This document shows positions 51,713 through 61,094 of a stretch of 64,000 bases of DNA, piece by piece. The position numbers were made by a program, and so were the translations under genes. Each line of letters starts with the position of its first letter. Position 1 is the first letter of the stretch. The notes beneath the pieces are model-generated. The model was not told the DNA's origin and did no database searches. It saw only the letters and a list, made by a program, of their open reading frames with translations. Origin of the DNA: an uncultured Hungatella sp. (lineage in GTDB: Bacteria > Bacillota > Clostridia > Lachnospirales > Lachnospiraceae); assembly GCA_947089145.1 (NCBI GenBank), contig CAMUJH010000013.1:19929-83928 (forward strand), read 5' to 3'.

Positions 51713-53119
51713 TCAGGTTACGACAGCCCGGGGCAGCGTAAAAATAAATTCCGTCCCCACATCCTCTGTACTGATCACGTCAATGGTTTCCCCATGATTC
51801 TGGATAATCTCTTTTACAATAGCAAGCCCCAGGCCGGTTCCCTTTTTGTCTTTGCCCCGGGACTGGTCGGTTTTATAAAATCTTTCCCATATTTTTTTAA
51901 GACTTTCTTTGGGAATTCCCACGCCTGTATCCTTTACTGACACAAAAACCTTCTCATATTTTATGGAGGTCTGAATGTAGATAACGGAATCCTGGCGGCT
52001 GAACTTGATGGCATTGTCAATCAGGTTATACAGAACCTGCTGAATCTTTCCAAGGTCGGCATATACCAGGGTGATAGTTTCAGAGAAGGTCAGATCCAGC
52101 ACAATATTCTTTGTATCGCAGGTCCCCTCAAAGGAGGCTGCCGTATCCTTAATAATCCGGTTAATGTCAAAGTTGGTTCTGGACAGGTACCCCTTGCTGT
52201 CCAGAGAGTTTAACGTAAGAAGTCCCTGGGTCAGCTTGTTCAGCCGGTCAGTCTCAGAAATTACCCGGGTAAGATACTTTTCATACATTTCCGGAGGAAT
52301 GGTACCGTCCAGAATGGCTTCCAGGTATCCTTTAATGGATGTAAGGGGGGAGCGGAAGTCATGGGATATATTGGCGATGAACGTCCGCTGATATTCTTCC
52401 ATTTTGTCCAGTTCATCAGACATGAAATTTAGGGTTGCCGCCAGATAGCCCATTTCGTCCTGAGTGTGTATGGCGATTTTATATTTGAGGTTGCCTTCCG
52501 CATATTGATTGGCAGCTTCCGTAATCTTTTTAAGAGGAATGTACACGGTGGCAGTAAATACCAGCAGAATGATCAGTGACAGGGCGAAAATAATGCCGGA
52601 TACAATATATAAAATATTAAGAAAGCGGTCTTTTGTCCCTGTAATCTGCCTTAGGGGCAAATGAATCAGCACATAGCCGTAGGTAGTGTAATTGCCTGTA
52701 ATAGGGGCAGAGACGGTCATGACTTCTTCGGAAAAACAACCGTTGTAAGTGCCGATTCCATAAGGCCGGTTGCCGTTAAACGTAGGGTCAAACCCCTGGA
52801 TTTGCTCGCCGATCCGCTGGGAATCACTGCTGTTTACCACGATGGTGCCGTTGCGGTTTACAACCCATATTTCTGCTCTGAGATAAGCGGCTACGGCCTC
52901 CACTTGAGGATAGGCGGAGGCGATATTTAAATTTCTGCCTTTATATACCTGGCTGTAGCTGGAAGCCAGGAGATTGGCTTCGTCGTACAACGTTTCGGAT
53001 TCTTCTTTCATAAGCTGCTCGTAGGTCAGTTCCGAAGCCACGGTTGCTACGGCGCAGAAACCTAAAAGGCCGAATATAAGGTAACCTAAAATAAATTTGT
53101 AATATAAGGAATGTTTCAT
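51713..53119 (-). CDS. Sensor histidine kinase with HAMP domain
   Basis: A 468-residue two-component kinase. Two membrane segments (about 9-30 and 165-190) flank an extracytoplasmic domain; HAMP about 190-240; H-box NISHDFRSPLTSIKGYLE; N-box NLIDNAIKFSR; G-boxes DTGVGIPKE and GTGLGLAIVKEII. Its stop-to-start gap to the response regulator is 6 nt. Stimulus unknown. Confidence 0.95.
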   Translation of the reverse strand: MKHSLYYKFILGYLIFGLLGFCAVATVASELTYEQLMKEESETLYDEANLLASSYSQVYKGRNLNIASAYPQVEAVAAYLRAEIWVVNRNGTIVVNSSDSQRIGEQIQGFDPTFNGNRPYGIGTYNGCFSEEVMTVSAPITGNYTTYGYVLIHLPLRQITGTKDRFLNILYIVSGIIFALSLIILLVFTATVYIPLKKITEAANQYAEGNLKYKIAIHTQDEMGYLAATLNFMSDELDKMEEYQRTFIANISHDFRSPLTSIKGYLEAILDGTIPPEMYEKYLTRVISETDRLNKLTQGLLTLNSLDSKGYLSRTNFDINRIIKDTAASFEGTCDTKNIVLDLTFSETITLVYADLGKIQQVLYNLIDNAIKFSRQDSVIYIQTSIKYEKVFVSVKDTGVGIPKESLKKIWERFYKTDQSRGKDKKGTGLGLAIVKEIIQNHGETIDVISTEDVGTEFIFTLPRAVVT

Positions 53120-53125
53120 AATATA

Positions 53126-53842
53126 TCAGCGCTTTACCTCAAACTTATACCCAATACCCCACACGGTAGTCAGCGCCCAGTTTTCATTATCCTTGATTTT
53201 TTCCCGCAGTCTTTTAATATGGACATCCACGGTCCTGGTATCGCCGATATACTCATATCCCCAGATGTGATCCAAAAGCTGTTCCCTGGTAAATACCTGG
53301 TTGGGGGAGGAGGCAAGGAAATACAAAAGCTCCAGCTCCTTAGGGGGCATCTCCACGGAGCGGCCGTTGTAGGTTACGGAATAGTTGGTGAGATTGACAA
53401 CCAGGTTAGGATACTCTACATAGTCGCCTTGCTGCTCCGGGACGGAAGGGGCGGCGGGAGCGGCAGGGACGGCATGGTAACGGCGCAGCACGGCTTTTAC
53501 CCGGGCCACCAGTTCTTTTGAATCAAAGGGCTTGATCATATAGTCGTCAGCCCCCAGCTCCAGACCTAATACTTTGTCAAAGATTTCCCCCTTGGCGGAA
53601 AGCATAATTATGGGAACCTGGGAAGTGGTCCGCAGTTCCCGGCATACCTGATACCCGTCAATACCAGGAAGCATCAGATCAAGAAGGATAATGTTGGGCT
53701 TAAATTCTTTGAATACCCGAAGGGCCTCCTCCCCGTCATGGACTATTAAGGTTTCATAACATTCTTTTATCAAATAGAGCGAAATCAGCTCCGCAATATT
53801 GGCATCATCGTCAACGATAAGCACCCGTTGTTTTTCTGCCAT
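53126..53842 (-). CDS. OmpR-family response regulator
   Basis: A 238-residue regulator. Receiver domain with VDDDANIAEL, acceptor Asp in ILLDLMLPGIDGY, Thr/Ser in LSAKGEI and Lys in DYMIKPFDSKEL; a short Ala/Pro linker; winged-helix DNA-binding domain (about 145-235) with RTVDVHIKRLREKI. Pairs with the kinase at 51713; lies 14 nt after mutS2. Confidence 0.95.
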   Translation of the reverse strand: MAEKQRVLIVDDDANIAELISLYLIKECYETLIVHDGEEALRVFKEFKPNIILLDLMLPGIDGYQVCRELRTTSQVPIIMLSAKGEIFDKVLGLELGADDYMIKPFDSKELVARVKAVLRRYHAVPAAPAAPSVPEQQGDYVEYPNLVVNLTNYSVTYNGRSVEMPPKELELLYFLASSPNQVFTREQLLDHIWGYEYIGDTRTVDVHIKRLREKIKDNENWALTTVWGIGYKFEVKR

Positions 53843-53856
53843 TGAATTACCTCCTA

Positions 53857-56238
53857 CTACTTAAAAATAACAATGGTAACGCCAGTATCCCCCTCGCCGA
53901 ATTCTCCAAGGCGGAATTCTTTTACATATTTCAGCTTTTTCAGCTTTTTATGGACAGCGGCCCTTAAAGCTCCGGTTCCCCGGCCGTGAACTACCCTGAC
54001 CTGAGGCAGATGAGCCAGGTATGCGTCATCTAAGTATTTGTCAAGCATTGGCACGGCCTCGTCGGTGGTCATGCCGATAAGATTAATCTCCGGCGACACG
54101 GCAAAGGATTTGGACATTTTGATCTTGCCGCTTCCGGTTTTTTGGGATGTCTTTGAAGACTCTGCAGAGGCGTCAGCGGAGTCCGGCAGCAGCTCCAGAT
54201 CTTTTATGTTGACCTGAGAGCGAAGTATACCCATCTGGACATACAGATCCCCCTTGGAATTCGGCAATGTGCTGACAGTGCCGTTTAAATTCAGAGACAG
54301 TACCCGCACGCTGTCTCCGATACGAAGGGATTTGGCGGAAATGGTCTTTTTGGGGCCTTTGGTTTTAACGGCCAGCTTCTTGTCCACCTGGTTCATCTTT
54401 TCCCGCAGCTTAGTACGCTCCGCCTCCAGTTCCTTGGCGGCTCCGGAAGCGGACGCCAGACGATTGATGTTTTTAATGGTCTGGTCAGCAGTTTCTTTGG
54501 CTTCGCTTAAGATCCGCTGGGCCTCCTCATTTGCCTGCCGCAGAAGCTTGTCTTTTTTCTGATCCAGCCGTTCTTCCTTTTGGGCAAGGCGGGCCCGGAG
54601 CTTGGCGGCCTCCTCTTTATAGAGACGGACCTCTTCCTGCTCTTTTTCAATGGTAAGTCTGCTCTCTTCCAGATGAGCCAGCAGATCTTCAAACGTTTCA
54701 TCATTAGATTCCAGATGGTTTTTGGCATCTTCAATAATAAAATCAGGCAGTCCCAGCTTTTTGGAGATGGCAAACGCATTGCTTTTGCCAGGGATGCCGA
54801 TGAGAAGCCGGTAAGTGGGCTGAAGATTTTCCACGCTGAATTCGCAGCAGGCGTTTTCTACGCCGGGGGTGGTGAGAGCGTAGACCTTCAGCTCGCTGTA
54901 ATGGGTGGTGGCCATGGTGCGGCATTTCATGTTGTGGAGAAAGCCTAACACGGCTATGGCCAGGGCGGCGCCCTCCGTAGGGTCCGTGCCTGCGCCCAAC
55001 TCGTCAAACAGGCACAGGGAGTGGCTGTCCGCCTGATCTAAAATGGACACGATATTAGTCATGTGAGCGGAAAAGGTACTTAAGCTCTGCTCAATGCTCT
55101 GCTCATCTCCGATATCTGCAAAGACCTGGTCAAATACTGCCAGTTCCGAGCCGTCGAAAGCCGGGATGTGAAGGCCTGCCTGCCCCATAAGGGTGAACAG
55201 CCCCACGGTCTTTAGAGAAACGGTTTTGCCGCCGGTATTTGGTCCGGTTACAACCAGAAGGTCGAAATCTTTTCCAAGATGAATGTTAATAGGAACGACT
55301 TTGGCCGAATCCAGCAGAGGATGACGGCCGTCTTTAATATTTAAGTAACCGTTGGTGTTGAAGACAGGCTCGCTGCATTTGTAATGTCTGGACAGGCCGG
55401 CTCTGGCAAAAATAAAGTCCAGCTTTGCCAAGAGTTCCTGGTTCAGACGGATCTCTTCTACATGGGGAGCTGTCTGATTGCTTAAATCCGCCAGAACCGC
55501 TTCTATTTCTTTTTTCTCCTGAATTTCCAGTTCCCGAAGCTGATTGTTCAGCTGGATAATGGCCATAGGCTCAATAAATAGGGTGGAGCCTGTGGCTGAC
55601 TGATCATGGACCATGCCGGAAACCTGGCTTTTATGTTCTGCTTTTACAGGAAGGCAGTAACGGCCGTCCCGCATGGTGATGACGGCGTCCTGGAGATAGG
55701 AGCGGTTTGAGTTGAGAAGGGAATTTAACTGGGTATGGACCCGATCGTTGATGACCTTCATGGATCGGCGCACATGGCGCAGCCCCGGGCTTGCATCGTC
55801 GCTTATTTCTTCTTCTGACAAAATGCACCGCTTGATTTCCGTATTTAAAGGGGTCAATGGCTCCAGCATCCGAAACATTTCCTCCAGAGAATCATCAGGA
55901 AGTTCCGACTCCTCGTGCCTTCCATACGCCTTTGCCCTGGCGGCGATGGTTAGCATGGAACTGATGGATAAAAGCTCCGCAATATTTAAGGAACTGCCGA
56001 TCTCCAAACGCTTTAAAGAGTCTCCTGCATCTTTTAAGCCGGAAAAGGAAAGGCTGCCTTTCTGACGTACCCGCGTCAGGGCATCCGTGGTTTCGGCCTG
56101 CGCAGTGCGGATCTGGCTGATGTCCGCAGAGGGGAGAAGATTTCTGCAAAGCTGTTTTCCCAGAGGGGAAGATGCATATTCTTCCAGTTGGGAAATAATT
56201 TTGTCATATTCTAAGGTTTTTAATGATTTTGTATTCAT
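53857..56238 (-). CDS. mutS2: MutS2 endonuclease
   Basis: A 793-residue protein without the mismatch-recognition domain of MutS. Core domain about 1-330, ATPase with Walker A VVTGPNTGGKTVSLKTVGL (about 330) and FDELGAGTDPTEGAALA, a long coiled coil (about 520-620), and a C-terminal Smr nuclease domain (VVHGRGTGALRAAVHKKL). MutS2 limits recombination and can act on collided ribosomes in related bacteria. Starts with an operon containing the two-component system. Confidence 0.95.
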   Translation of the reverse strand: MNTKSLKTLEYDKIISQLEEYASSPLGKQLCRNLLPSADISQIRTAQAETTDALTRVRQKGSLSFSGLKDAGDSLKRLEIGSSLNIAELLSISSMLTIAARAKAYGRHEESELPDDSLEEMFRMLEPLTPLNTEIKRCILSEEEISDDASPGLRHVRRSMKVINDRVHTQLNSLLNSNRSYLQDAVITMRDGRYCLPVKAEHKSQVSGMVHDQSATGSTLFIEPMAIIQLNNQLRELEIQEKKEIEAVLADLSNQTAPHVEEIRLNQELLAKLDFIFARAGLSRHYKCSEPVFNTNGYLNIKDGRHPLLDSAKVVPINIHLGKDFDLLVVTGPNTGGKTVSLKTVGLFTLMGQAGLHIPAFDGSELAVFDQVFADIGDEQSIEQSLSTFSAHMTNIVSILDQADSHSLCLFDELGAGTDPTEGAALAIAVLGFLHNMKCRTMATTHYSELKVYALTTPGVENACCEFSVENLQPTYRLLIGIPGKSNAFAISKKLGLPDFIIEDAKNHLESNDETFEDLLAHLEESRLTIEKEQEEVRLYKEEAAKLRARLAQKEERLDQKKDKLLRQANEEAQRILSEAKETADQTIKNINRLASASGAAKELEAERTKLREKMNQVDKKLAVKTKGPKKTISAKSLRIGDSVRVLSLNLNGTVSTLPNSKGDLYVQMGILRSQVNIKDLELLPDSADASAESSKTSQKTGSGKIKMSKSFAVSPEINLIGMTTDEAVPMLDKYLDDAYLAHLPQVRVVHGRGTGALRAAVHKKLKKLKYVKEFRLGEFGEGDTGVTIVIFK

Positions 56239-56300
56239 TGATGATTAGACCTCGTTTAAAATCTGTCTGAATGTGCTGCCTGACACATAGTACACCTTTT

Positions 56301-56309
56301 ATTATATCA
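56301..56309 (-). promoter_or_regulatory. Extended -10 promoter of mutS2
   Basis: On the minus strand TGATATAAT lies about 65 nt upstream of the mutS2 ATG. Confidence 0.45.
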
Positions 56310-56408
56310 TAAAAATGGAGAATACAGTGTTTTTTATTTATAAAATTTGAGATAAGTAAAGATCTGCAGCTGTGTAAAGGAAATTTTTTTCAAAAAAATA
56401 AGATATAT

Positions 56409-56437
56409 TTGACATTAAATTAACAGGGTGATAGACT
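56409..56437 (+). promoter_or_regulatory. Promoter of the flavocytochrome-like lipoprotein gene
   Basis: TTGACA at 56409-56414, 17-nt spacer, TAGACT at 56432-56437. Confidence 0.6.
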
Positions 56438-56485
56438 AAGATTACAGTTTTAACAAAAAACTGACCATTTCTAGGAGGAAAAGTT

Positions 56486-58369
56486 ATGAGAAAATCAGGA
56501 AAGAAACTGGTATCGGCAGCTATGGCAGCAGTTATGGCTCTTTCTCTGGCGGCATGCGGCGGACAGAGCGCCAATGCCACTACTGCGGCGGAAACCACAG
56601 AGGAGACTACCCAGGAAGAGACTACGGCAGAAGAAACCACGGCAGAGGAGACTACTGAGGCGGAGCCGGAGAAGACGGACAGCGACGCCCGGCAGGCGGA
56701 TATTGTAGTGATCGGTGCAGGCGGAGCCGGCATGACGGCGGCTATTCAGGCGGTGCAGGATGGCGCTACAGACGTGGTGATTTTGGAGAAGATGCCTGCT
56801 ACGGGAGGCAATACTACCCGTTCCACCGGCGGCCTTAATGCGGCAGGGACTTCCTATCAGGAGGCGGACGGAATCGAGGATTCTGTTGAACTGTTTGTGG
56901 AAGACACGATGAAGGGCGGCAAAGAATTAAATGACAAACAGCTGGTAACCGTAATGGCGGAGAATTCTGTAGACGCGGTAGACTGGGTCAATGAAATCGG
57001 CGGAGACTTAAGTGTTGTAGGCATGTTCGGCGGTGCAAGTGTGAAGCGTATTCACAGGCCTTCTGATACATCTGCAGTAGGTCCTATGCTTGTGAAGGCT
57101 CTTAATGCCAAGGTGGAAGAACTGGGGATACCGGTGCTTCTGGAGACGACAGCGGAAAAGATTCTGGTAGATGACAGCGGCAAGGTGTGCGGCGTAACGG
57201 GAACGGATAAAGACGGCGAGACGTTTTCCATAGACTGTACTGCCGTGGTTTTGGCAACCGGCGGTTTTGGGGCAAACTCTGACATGGTGGTGGAGTACAA
57301 GCCTGACCTGGCAGGATTCTGCACTACGAACCATGCCGGCGCAACCGGCGACGGCATTACTATGGCAAAAGAGCTGGGAGCGGCTTTTGTCGATATGGAG
57401 CAGATTCAGACTCACCCGACAGTTAATCCGGATACTCAGACCATGTATACGGAAGGCGTCCGCGGCAATGGGGCTATTCTGGTAAATAAAGAAGGCAAAC
57501 GTTTCTGCAATGAGCTGGAAACCAGGGATGTGGTATCAGCGGCGATTCTGGAGCAGACGGACGGACAGTGCTATCTTGTTTTTGATGAGGCGGTAAGAGA
57601 GAGCCTGGCAGCAATCGAATCTTATATTAAAGCAGGGATTGTTACAGAGGCGGATACTCCTGAGGCCCTGGGAGAGGCTCTTAATATAGACGGGGCGGCT
57701 TTGGCGGAGACTTTAAAGACTTACGCAGGATATAAGGCAGCAGGCAAAGATGAGGAGTTTGGCAGAGAGAGCATGGAGCTTCCTCTTGACAAGCCCAAAT
57801 ATTATGCGGCTTTGTGTGCGCCGGCGATCCACCATACCATGGGCGGCGTGAAGATTAATACATCCACAGAAGTTCTTAAAGAGGACGGAAGCGCAATTCC
57901 CGGATTATTTGCGGCAGGCGAAGTTACCGGAGGCGTACATGGGGCTAACCGCCTGGGCGGCAACGCAGTTACGGATATTGTCGTATTCGGACGTATTGCA
58001 GGAAGCGCTGCAGAAGATTATGTTGTGGCTAACGGCGGACATACCGAGGCGGAGATCGTTGCTGACAACGGCGGCGGAGATGCGGCTCCAAGCGCACAGG
58101 GCAACTTTAAGGATGGCGTATACGAGGGAACCGGAAAAGGCAATAATGGTGACATTACCGTGGAGGTAACCGTAGAAGGCGGCAATATGGTTTCTATTGT
58201 CCTGAAAGAGCATGGGGAGACGGAAGGCATCTATGAGGCTGCAGAGAAAGGCGTGACAGCAGATATGATTGCCAGGCAGACCGCAGATGTGGATACCGTA
58301 TCCGGAGCTACCAACACCAGCAAGGGCATTATAGAGGCAGTTACGGCGGCTTTGGAAAGCGCAAAATAA
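56486..58369 (+). CDS. FAD-dependent surface lipoprotein reductase with C-terminal FMN-binding domain
   Basis: A 627-residue lipoprotein: signal and lipobox LSLAACGG (Cys about 24), then an ETTxE-type acidic linker (about 30-65), the FAD-binding domain of the fumarate/urocanate reductase family (DIVVIGAGGAGMTAA about 72; RLGGNAVTDIVVFG near 490) and a C-terminal FMN_bind domain (about 535-625) with the SGATNTS motif whose Thr is the ApbE flavinylation site. It should reduce an external electron acceptor at the cell surface; substrate unknown. ATG follows AGGAGG. Confidence 0.93.
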   Translation: MRKSGKKLVSAAMAAVMALSLAACGGQSANATTAAETTEETTQEETTAEETTAEETTEAEPEKTDSDARQADIVVIGAGGAGMTAAIQAVQDGATDVVILEKMPATGGNTTRSTGGLNAAGTSYQEADGIEDSVELFVEDTMKGGKELNDKQLVTVMAENSVDAVDWVNEIGGDLSVVGMFGGASVKRIHRPSDTSAVGPMLVKALNAKVEELGIPVLLETTAEKILVDDSGKVCGVTGTDKDGETFSIDCTAVVLATGGFGANSDMVVEYKPDLAGFCTTNHAGATGDGITMAKELGAAFVDMEQIQTHPTVNPDTQTMYTEGVRGNGAILVNKEGKRFCNELETRDVVSAAILEQTDGQCYLVFDEAVRESLAAIESYIKAGIVTEADTPEALGEALNIDGAALAETLKTYAGYKAAGKDEEFGRESMELPLDKPKYYAALCAPAIHHTMGGVKINTSTEVLKEDGSAIPGLFAAGEVTGGVHGANRLGGNAVTDIVVFGRIAGSAAEDYVVANGGHTEAEIVADNGGGDAAPSAQGNFKDGVYEGTGKGNNGDITVEVTVEGGNMVSIVLKEHGETEGIYEAAEKGVTADMIARQTADVDTVSGATNTSKGIIEAVTAALESAK

Positions 58370-58430
58370 AAGGCTGAAACAGCAGGCTTTTTAGACAGCA
58401 GAACGAGGAAAAGACAGGCATATAGTTTTG

Positions 58431-58491
58431 AAAAGCGGAGAGCGGTACGAACTCCTGGAAAAGGAGGCGCAGGTTCTCCGCTTTTACATTT
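58431..58491 (+). terminator. Terminator of the surface reductase gene
   Basis: AAAAGCGGAGA pairs with TCTCCGCTTTT, an inner CTCC/GGAG stem, then ACATTTTTATTT. Confidence 0.75.
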
Positions 58492-58568
58492 TTATTTCGA
58501 TTTCCATCAAAGGTATGCAATATAATAAAAATCAGTTATAAAAATATGTCGAAAAAATGTCAAAGTGA

Positions 58569-58597
58569 TTGCCATTCCTTTGCTGGCGTGATAAAAT
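58569..58597 (+). promoter_or_regulatory. Promoter of the HAD-HtrA-like-YhaM group
   Basis: TTGCCA at 58569-58574, 17-nt spacer, TAAAAT at 58592-58597; each box matches 5 of 6. Confidence 0.75.
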
Positions 58598-58649
58598 TCT
58601 TTCAGAGTGCTTTAGCGGCGCATAGGTCTTATGGCAGGAGGGCATAGCA

Positions 58650-59510
58650 GTGATTAAGATGGTGGTCAGTGACATGGATGGAACTCTTTTATCCAGAGGG
58701 GGAACGATATCTCCAGGCAACTTAAAGGCGATCCGCGATCTTGAGCAGAAGGGAATTGAATTTGTCATTGCATCAGGGCGGGATTATGGAGGGGTGCATT
58801 TTATCCTGGATGAATACCATCTGAGATGCGAAGCTATTTTGGGAAACGGCTCTCAGTATGTAGACAGGGACGGAAACGTTCTTTTAAGCTGCTATATGAA
58901 TAAATCGGTGGTTAAGGATGTGGTAACCGTATTTAAAAGCCGTGGCATTCCCTATATGATTTTTACTACAGATGGATTTTATACAGGATACGAGCCTTCC
59001 TTTGTGAGGGACAGATTTGTCAGCAGAAGCCGAAATAGATTCGGCGGGACAGGGGCGGAGTATGAGAAGGGCGGCAGGCTTGCCCATATGCCCTGCAACC
59101 ATCTTCAGAAGATCGAGGATTTTGATGAATTTCTAAGGAGAGATTTAGAGATTATAAAAGTGGAAGCTTTTTCCATGGCCGGGTATGAAATTGAGGATGC
59201 CAGGAAAGGCTTAGAGAAGATTCCGGGTATATCATTCCTGTCTTCTTTTGATGACAATGTGGAGGTTACGGATAAAGGAGCTCAGAAGGGGTACATTTTA
59301 GAAAAGATTATTGGCATGCGGGGACTTTCCAAAGAGGAGATTATGGTAGCAGGGGACGGGATGAATGATCTTTCCATGTTTGAATGCTTCCCTAATTCCT
59401 ATGCACCGTCAAATGCATGTGACAGAATTAAAGAACTGGCAGGGACTATTGTGTGCAGCAATGAGGAGGATGGATTTGCTCAGGCAGTCAGGGAAATATG
59501 GAATGACTGA
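58650..59510 (+). CDS. Cof-type HAD-superfamily phosphatase 2
   Basis: A 286-residue HAD IIB hydrolase. Motif I is VSDMDGTLLSR, motif II the Ser of IASGRDYG, and motif IV is VAGDGMNDLSMFE near residue 235; the Lys lies in DKGAQKGYI. Start is GTG with GGAGGG 7 nt upstream. Probably the same biochemical class as the one at 24183 but with a different cap region. Confidence 0.9.
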   Translation: MIKMVVSDMDGTLLSRGGTISPGNLKAIRDLEQKGIEFVIASGRDYGGVHFILDEYHLRCEAILGNGSQYVDRDGNVLLSCYMNKSVVKDVVTVFKSRGIPYMIFTTDGFYTGYEPSFVRDRFVSRSRNRFGGTGAEYEKGGRLAHMPCNHLQKIEDFDEFLRRDLEIIKVEAFSMAGYEIEDARKGLEKIPGISFLSSFDDNVEVTDKGAQKGYILEKIIGMRGLSKEEIMVAGDGMNDLSMFECFPNSYAPSNACDRIKELAGTIVCSNEEDGFAQAVREIWND

Positions 59511-59630
59511 CAGGCCGCTTACAAACCGGCTGCCGGTTTGTATGGCCGTATGTACCGTCTGAACAGCGGAACGGGATATTTTGGCATGGTTTGATTGTAG
59601 GAAAGACAGGCTGGAGAGAGGAGGGAGCAT

Positions 59631-61031
59631 ATGCCGGAGCCGAACAGTCCAGAGAAAGAATCCAGGGAGAAGCGTCCTTTTATACGGGAAAAGATCGCAA
59701 GGCCGCCAATGACCCGAAAGCAGGCGGCAGGCAGATTCTTTGCCTGGCTGTTTCTTGCGGTATTGGGCGGTGGTGCAGCGGGAGCCAGCTATGCGGTGGT
59801 GACTCCTCTTGCCAGACAGTATCTGGTGGAACAGTCTACAGAGGAAAGCGTTGTAGTTACCATTCCCAAAGATGATCCTTCGGATGCTCAGACAGGGGAG
59901 ACTCAGTCTGCGGCAGACGTTTCGCTGGAAGATCTGACAGAACCCGAAAGCGGAGGGGAGACGGAGTCTGAAGAACCGCCGGAATCACTGACAGAGGAAG
60001 AAAGCGATACGGAAACGGAAGCGCTGGAAGATGTAATACAGGCTGTCTTGGAGGATTACACTTACTCCCCCCGTGACGTTAACGGGCTGTATGGAGCTCT
60101 GCGGGATGTGGTGCAGGCGGCGGATAAAGGAATTGTGGAGGTTCATTCCGTAAGGCAGGAGGTGGACTGGTTTGACAACCCTGTGGAGACGGCAGGCCTG
60201 TATGCGGGGGTGGTCACTGCATCCACAGGCCAGGAATTCCTGATCCTTACGCCGGAAGGCGCGGTAGAGCAGGCTGACTCCATCAAAGTGACTTTTGCGG
60301 ACGGAAGCGAAGCTGACGGAATTATTAAACAGAAGGACAGCATATCTGGCATGGCCATTGTCAGCGTGGCGGTGGAGCAGCTGGACGAAGGCACGGTTCT
60401 GGAGACTACTCCCCTGAAACTGGGTAATTCTTACAGCATGAGGCAGGGGGATCTGGTGGCGGCAGTGGGGGCTCCGGCCGGGGCGGTCCATTCCAGCGCT
60501 TACGGGAATATTTCCTATGTGGCAAAAAGCGTACAGGTTGCAGACGGGGTTACCAGACTTTTTTATACGGATATTAAAAGCAACGCCGGAGCAGGCACCT
60601 TTTTGATCAATACCAGCGGTGAGGTGATCGGATGGGTTACCGGGGCCTATGACGAGGAGAGTACATCTGACCTGACCATTGCAATGGCTATTTCTGATTA
60701 TAAGTCCATATTGGAAAAGATGTCCAATGGACAGCCTATTCCTTATTTAGGCATCAGAGGGCAGGAAGTCAGCGGAGCCAAGGTGCTGGAGGGAGTTCCC
60801 ATGGGCATCTACGTGTCGGAATGTATTCTGGAGGGACCGGCCTACAATGCCGGCATTCAGAACGGGGATATTATTGTCAGCGTAGACGGCGAGGCTGTTT
60901 CTACCATGAAAGATTATCAGAACCGGATGGAAGCCTTGACCAGCGATACGATTGTGACAGTGATGGTTCAGCGTCGGGGAATTGATGAATATAAAGAATT
61001 AGAATACCAGGTGACTGTAGGAGCCAGGTAA
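59631..61031 (+). CDS. HtrA/DegP-like membrane protein with degenerate protease domain and PDZ
   Basis: A 466-residue protein: a Pro/Glu/Lys-rich N-terminus, one membrane helix (about 33-58), an acidic linker (about 85-135), a trypsin-like domain (about 150-355) and a PDZ domain (about 365-460: VYVSECILEGPAYNAGIQNG-like region). The GNSGGP serine motif is replaced by SNAGAGTFLINTSGEV, and the His and Asp regions (LTPEGAV, DSISGMAIVSV) no longer carry the triad. It should not cleave protein, but may bind it. ATG follows GAGGAGGG. It is followed by YhaM. Confidence 0.82.
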   Translation: MPEPNSPEKESREKRPFIREKIARPPMTRKQAAGRFFAWLFLAVLGGGAAGASYAVVTPLARQYLVEQSTEESVVVTIPKDDPSDAQTGETQSAADVSLEDLTEPESGGETESEEPPESLTEEESDTETEALEDVIQAVLEDYTYSPRDVNGLYGALRDVVQAADKGIVEVHSVRQEVDWFDNPVETAGLYAGVVTASTGQEFLILTPEGAVEQADSIKVTFADGSEADGIIKQKDSISGMAIVSVAVEQLDEGTVLETTPLKLGNSYSMRQGDLVAAVGAPAGAVHSSAYGNISYVAKSVQVADGVTRLFYTDIKSNAGAGTFLINTSGEVIGWVTGAYDEESTSDLTIAMAISDYKSILEKMSNGQPIPYLGIRGQEVSGAKVLEGVPMGIYVSECILEGPAYNAGIQNGDIIVSVDGEAVSTMKDYQNRMEALTSDTIVTVMVQRRGIDEYKELEYQVTVGAR

Positions 61032-61094
61032 TGTTACTAGTACTGCATTGTGAGCCGTCACTGGCAAACGGAAGCAGGAATGGAGGGCAAGGAA

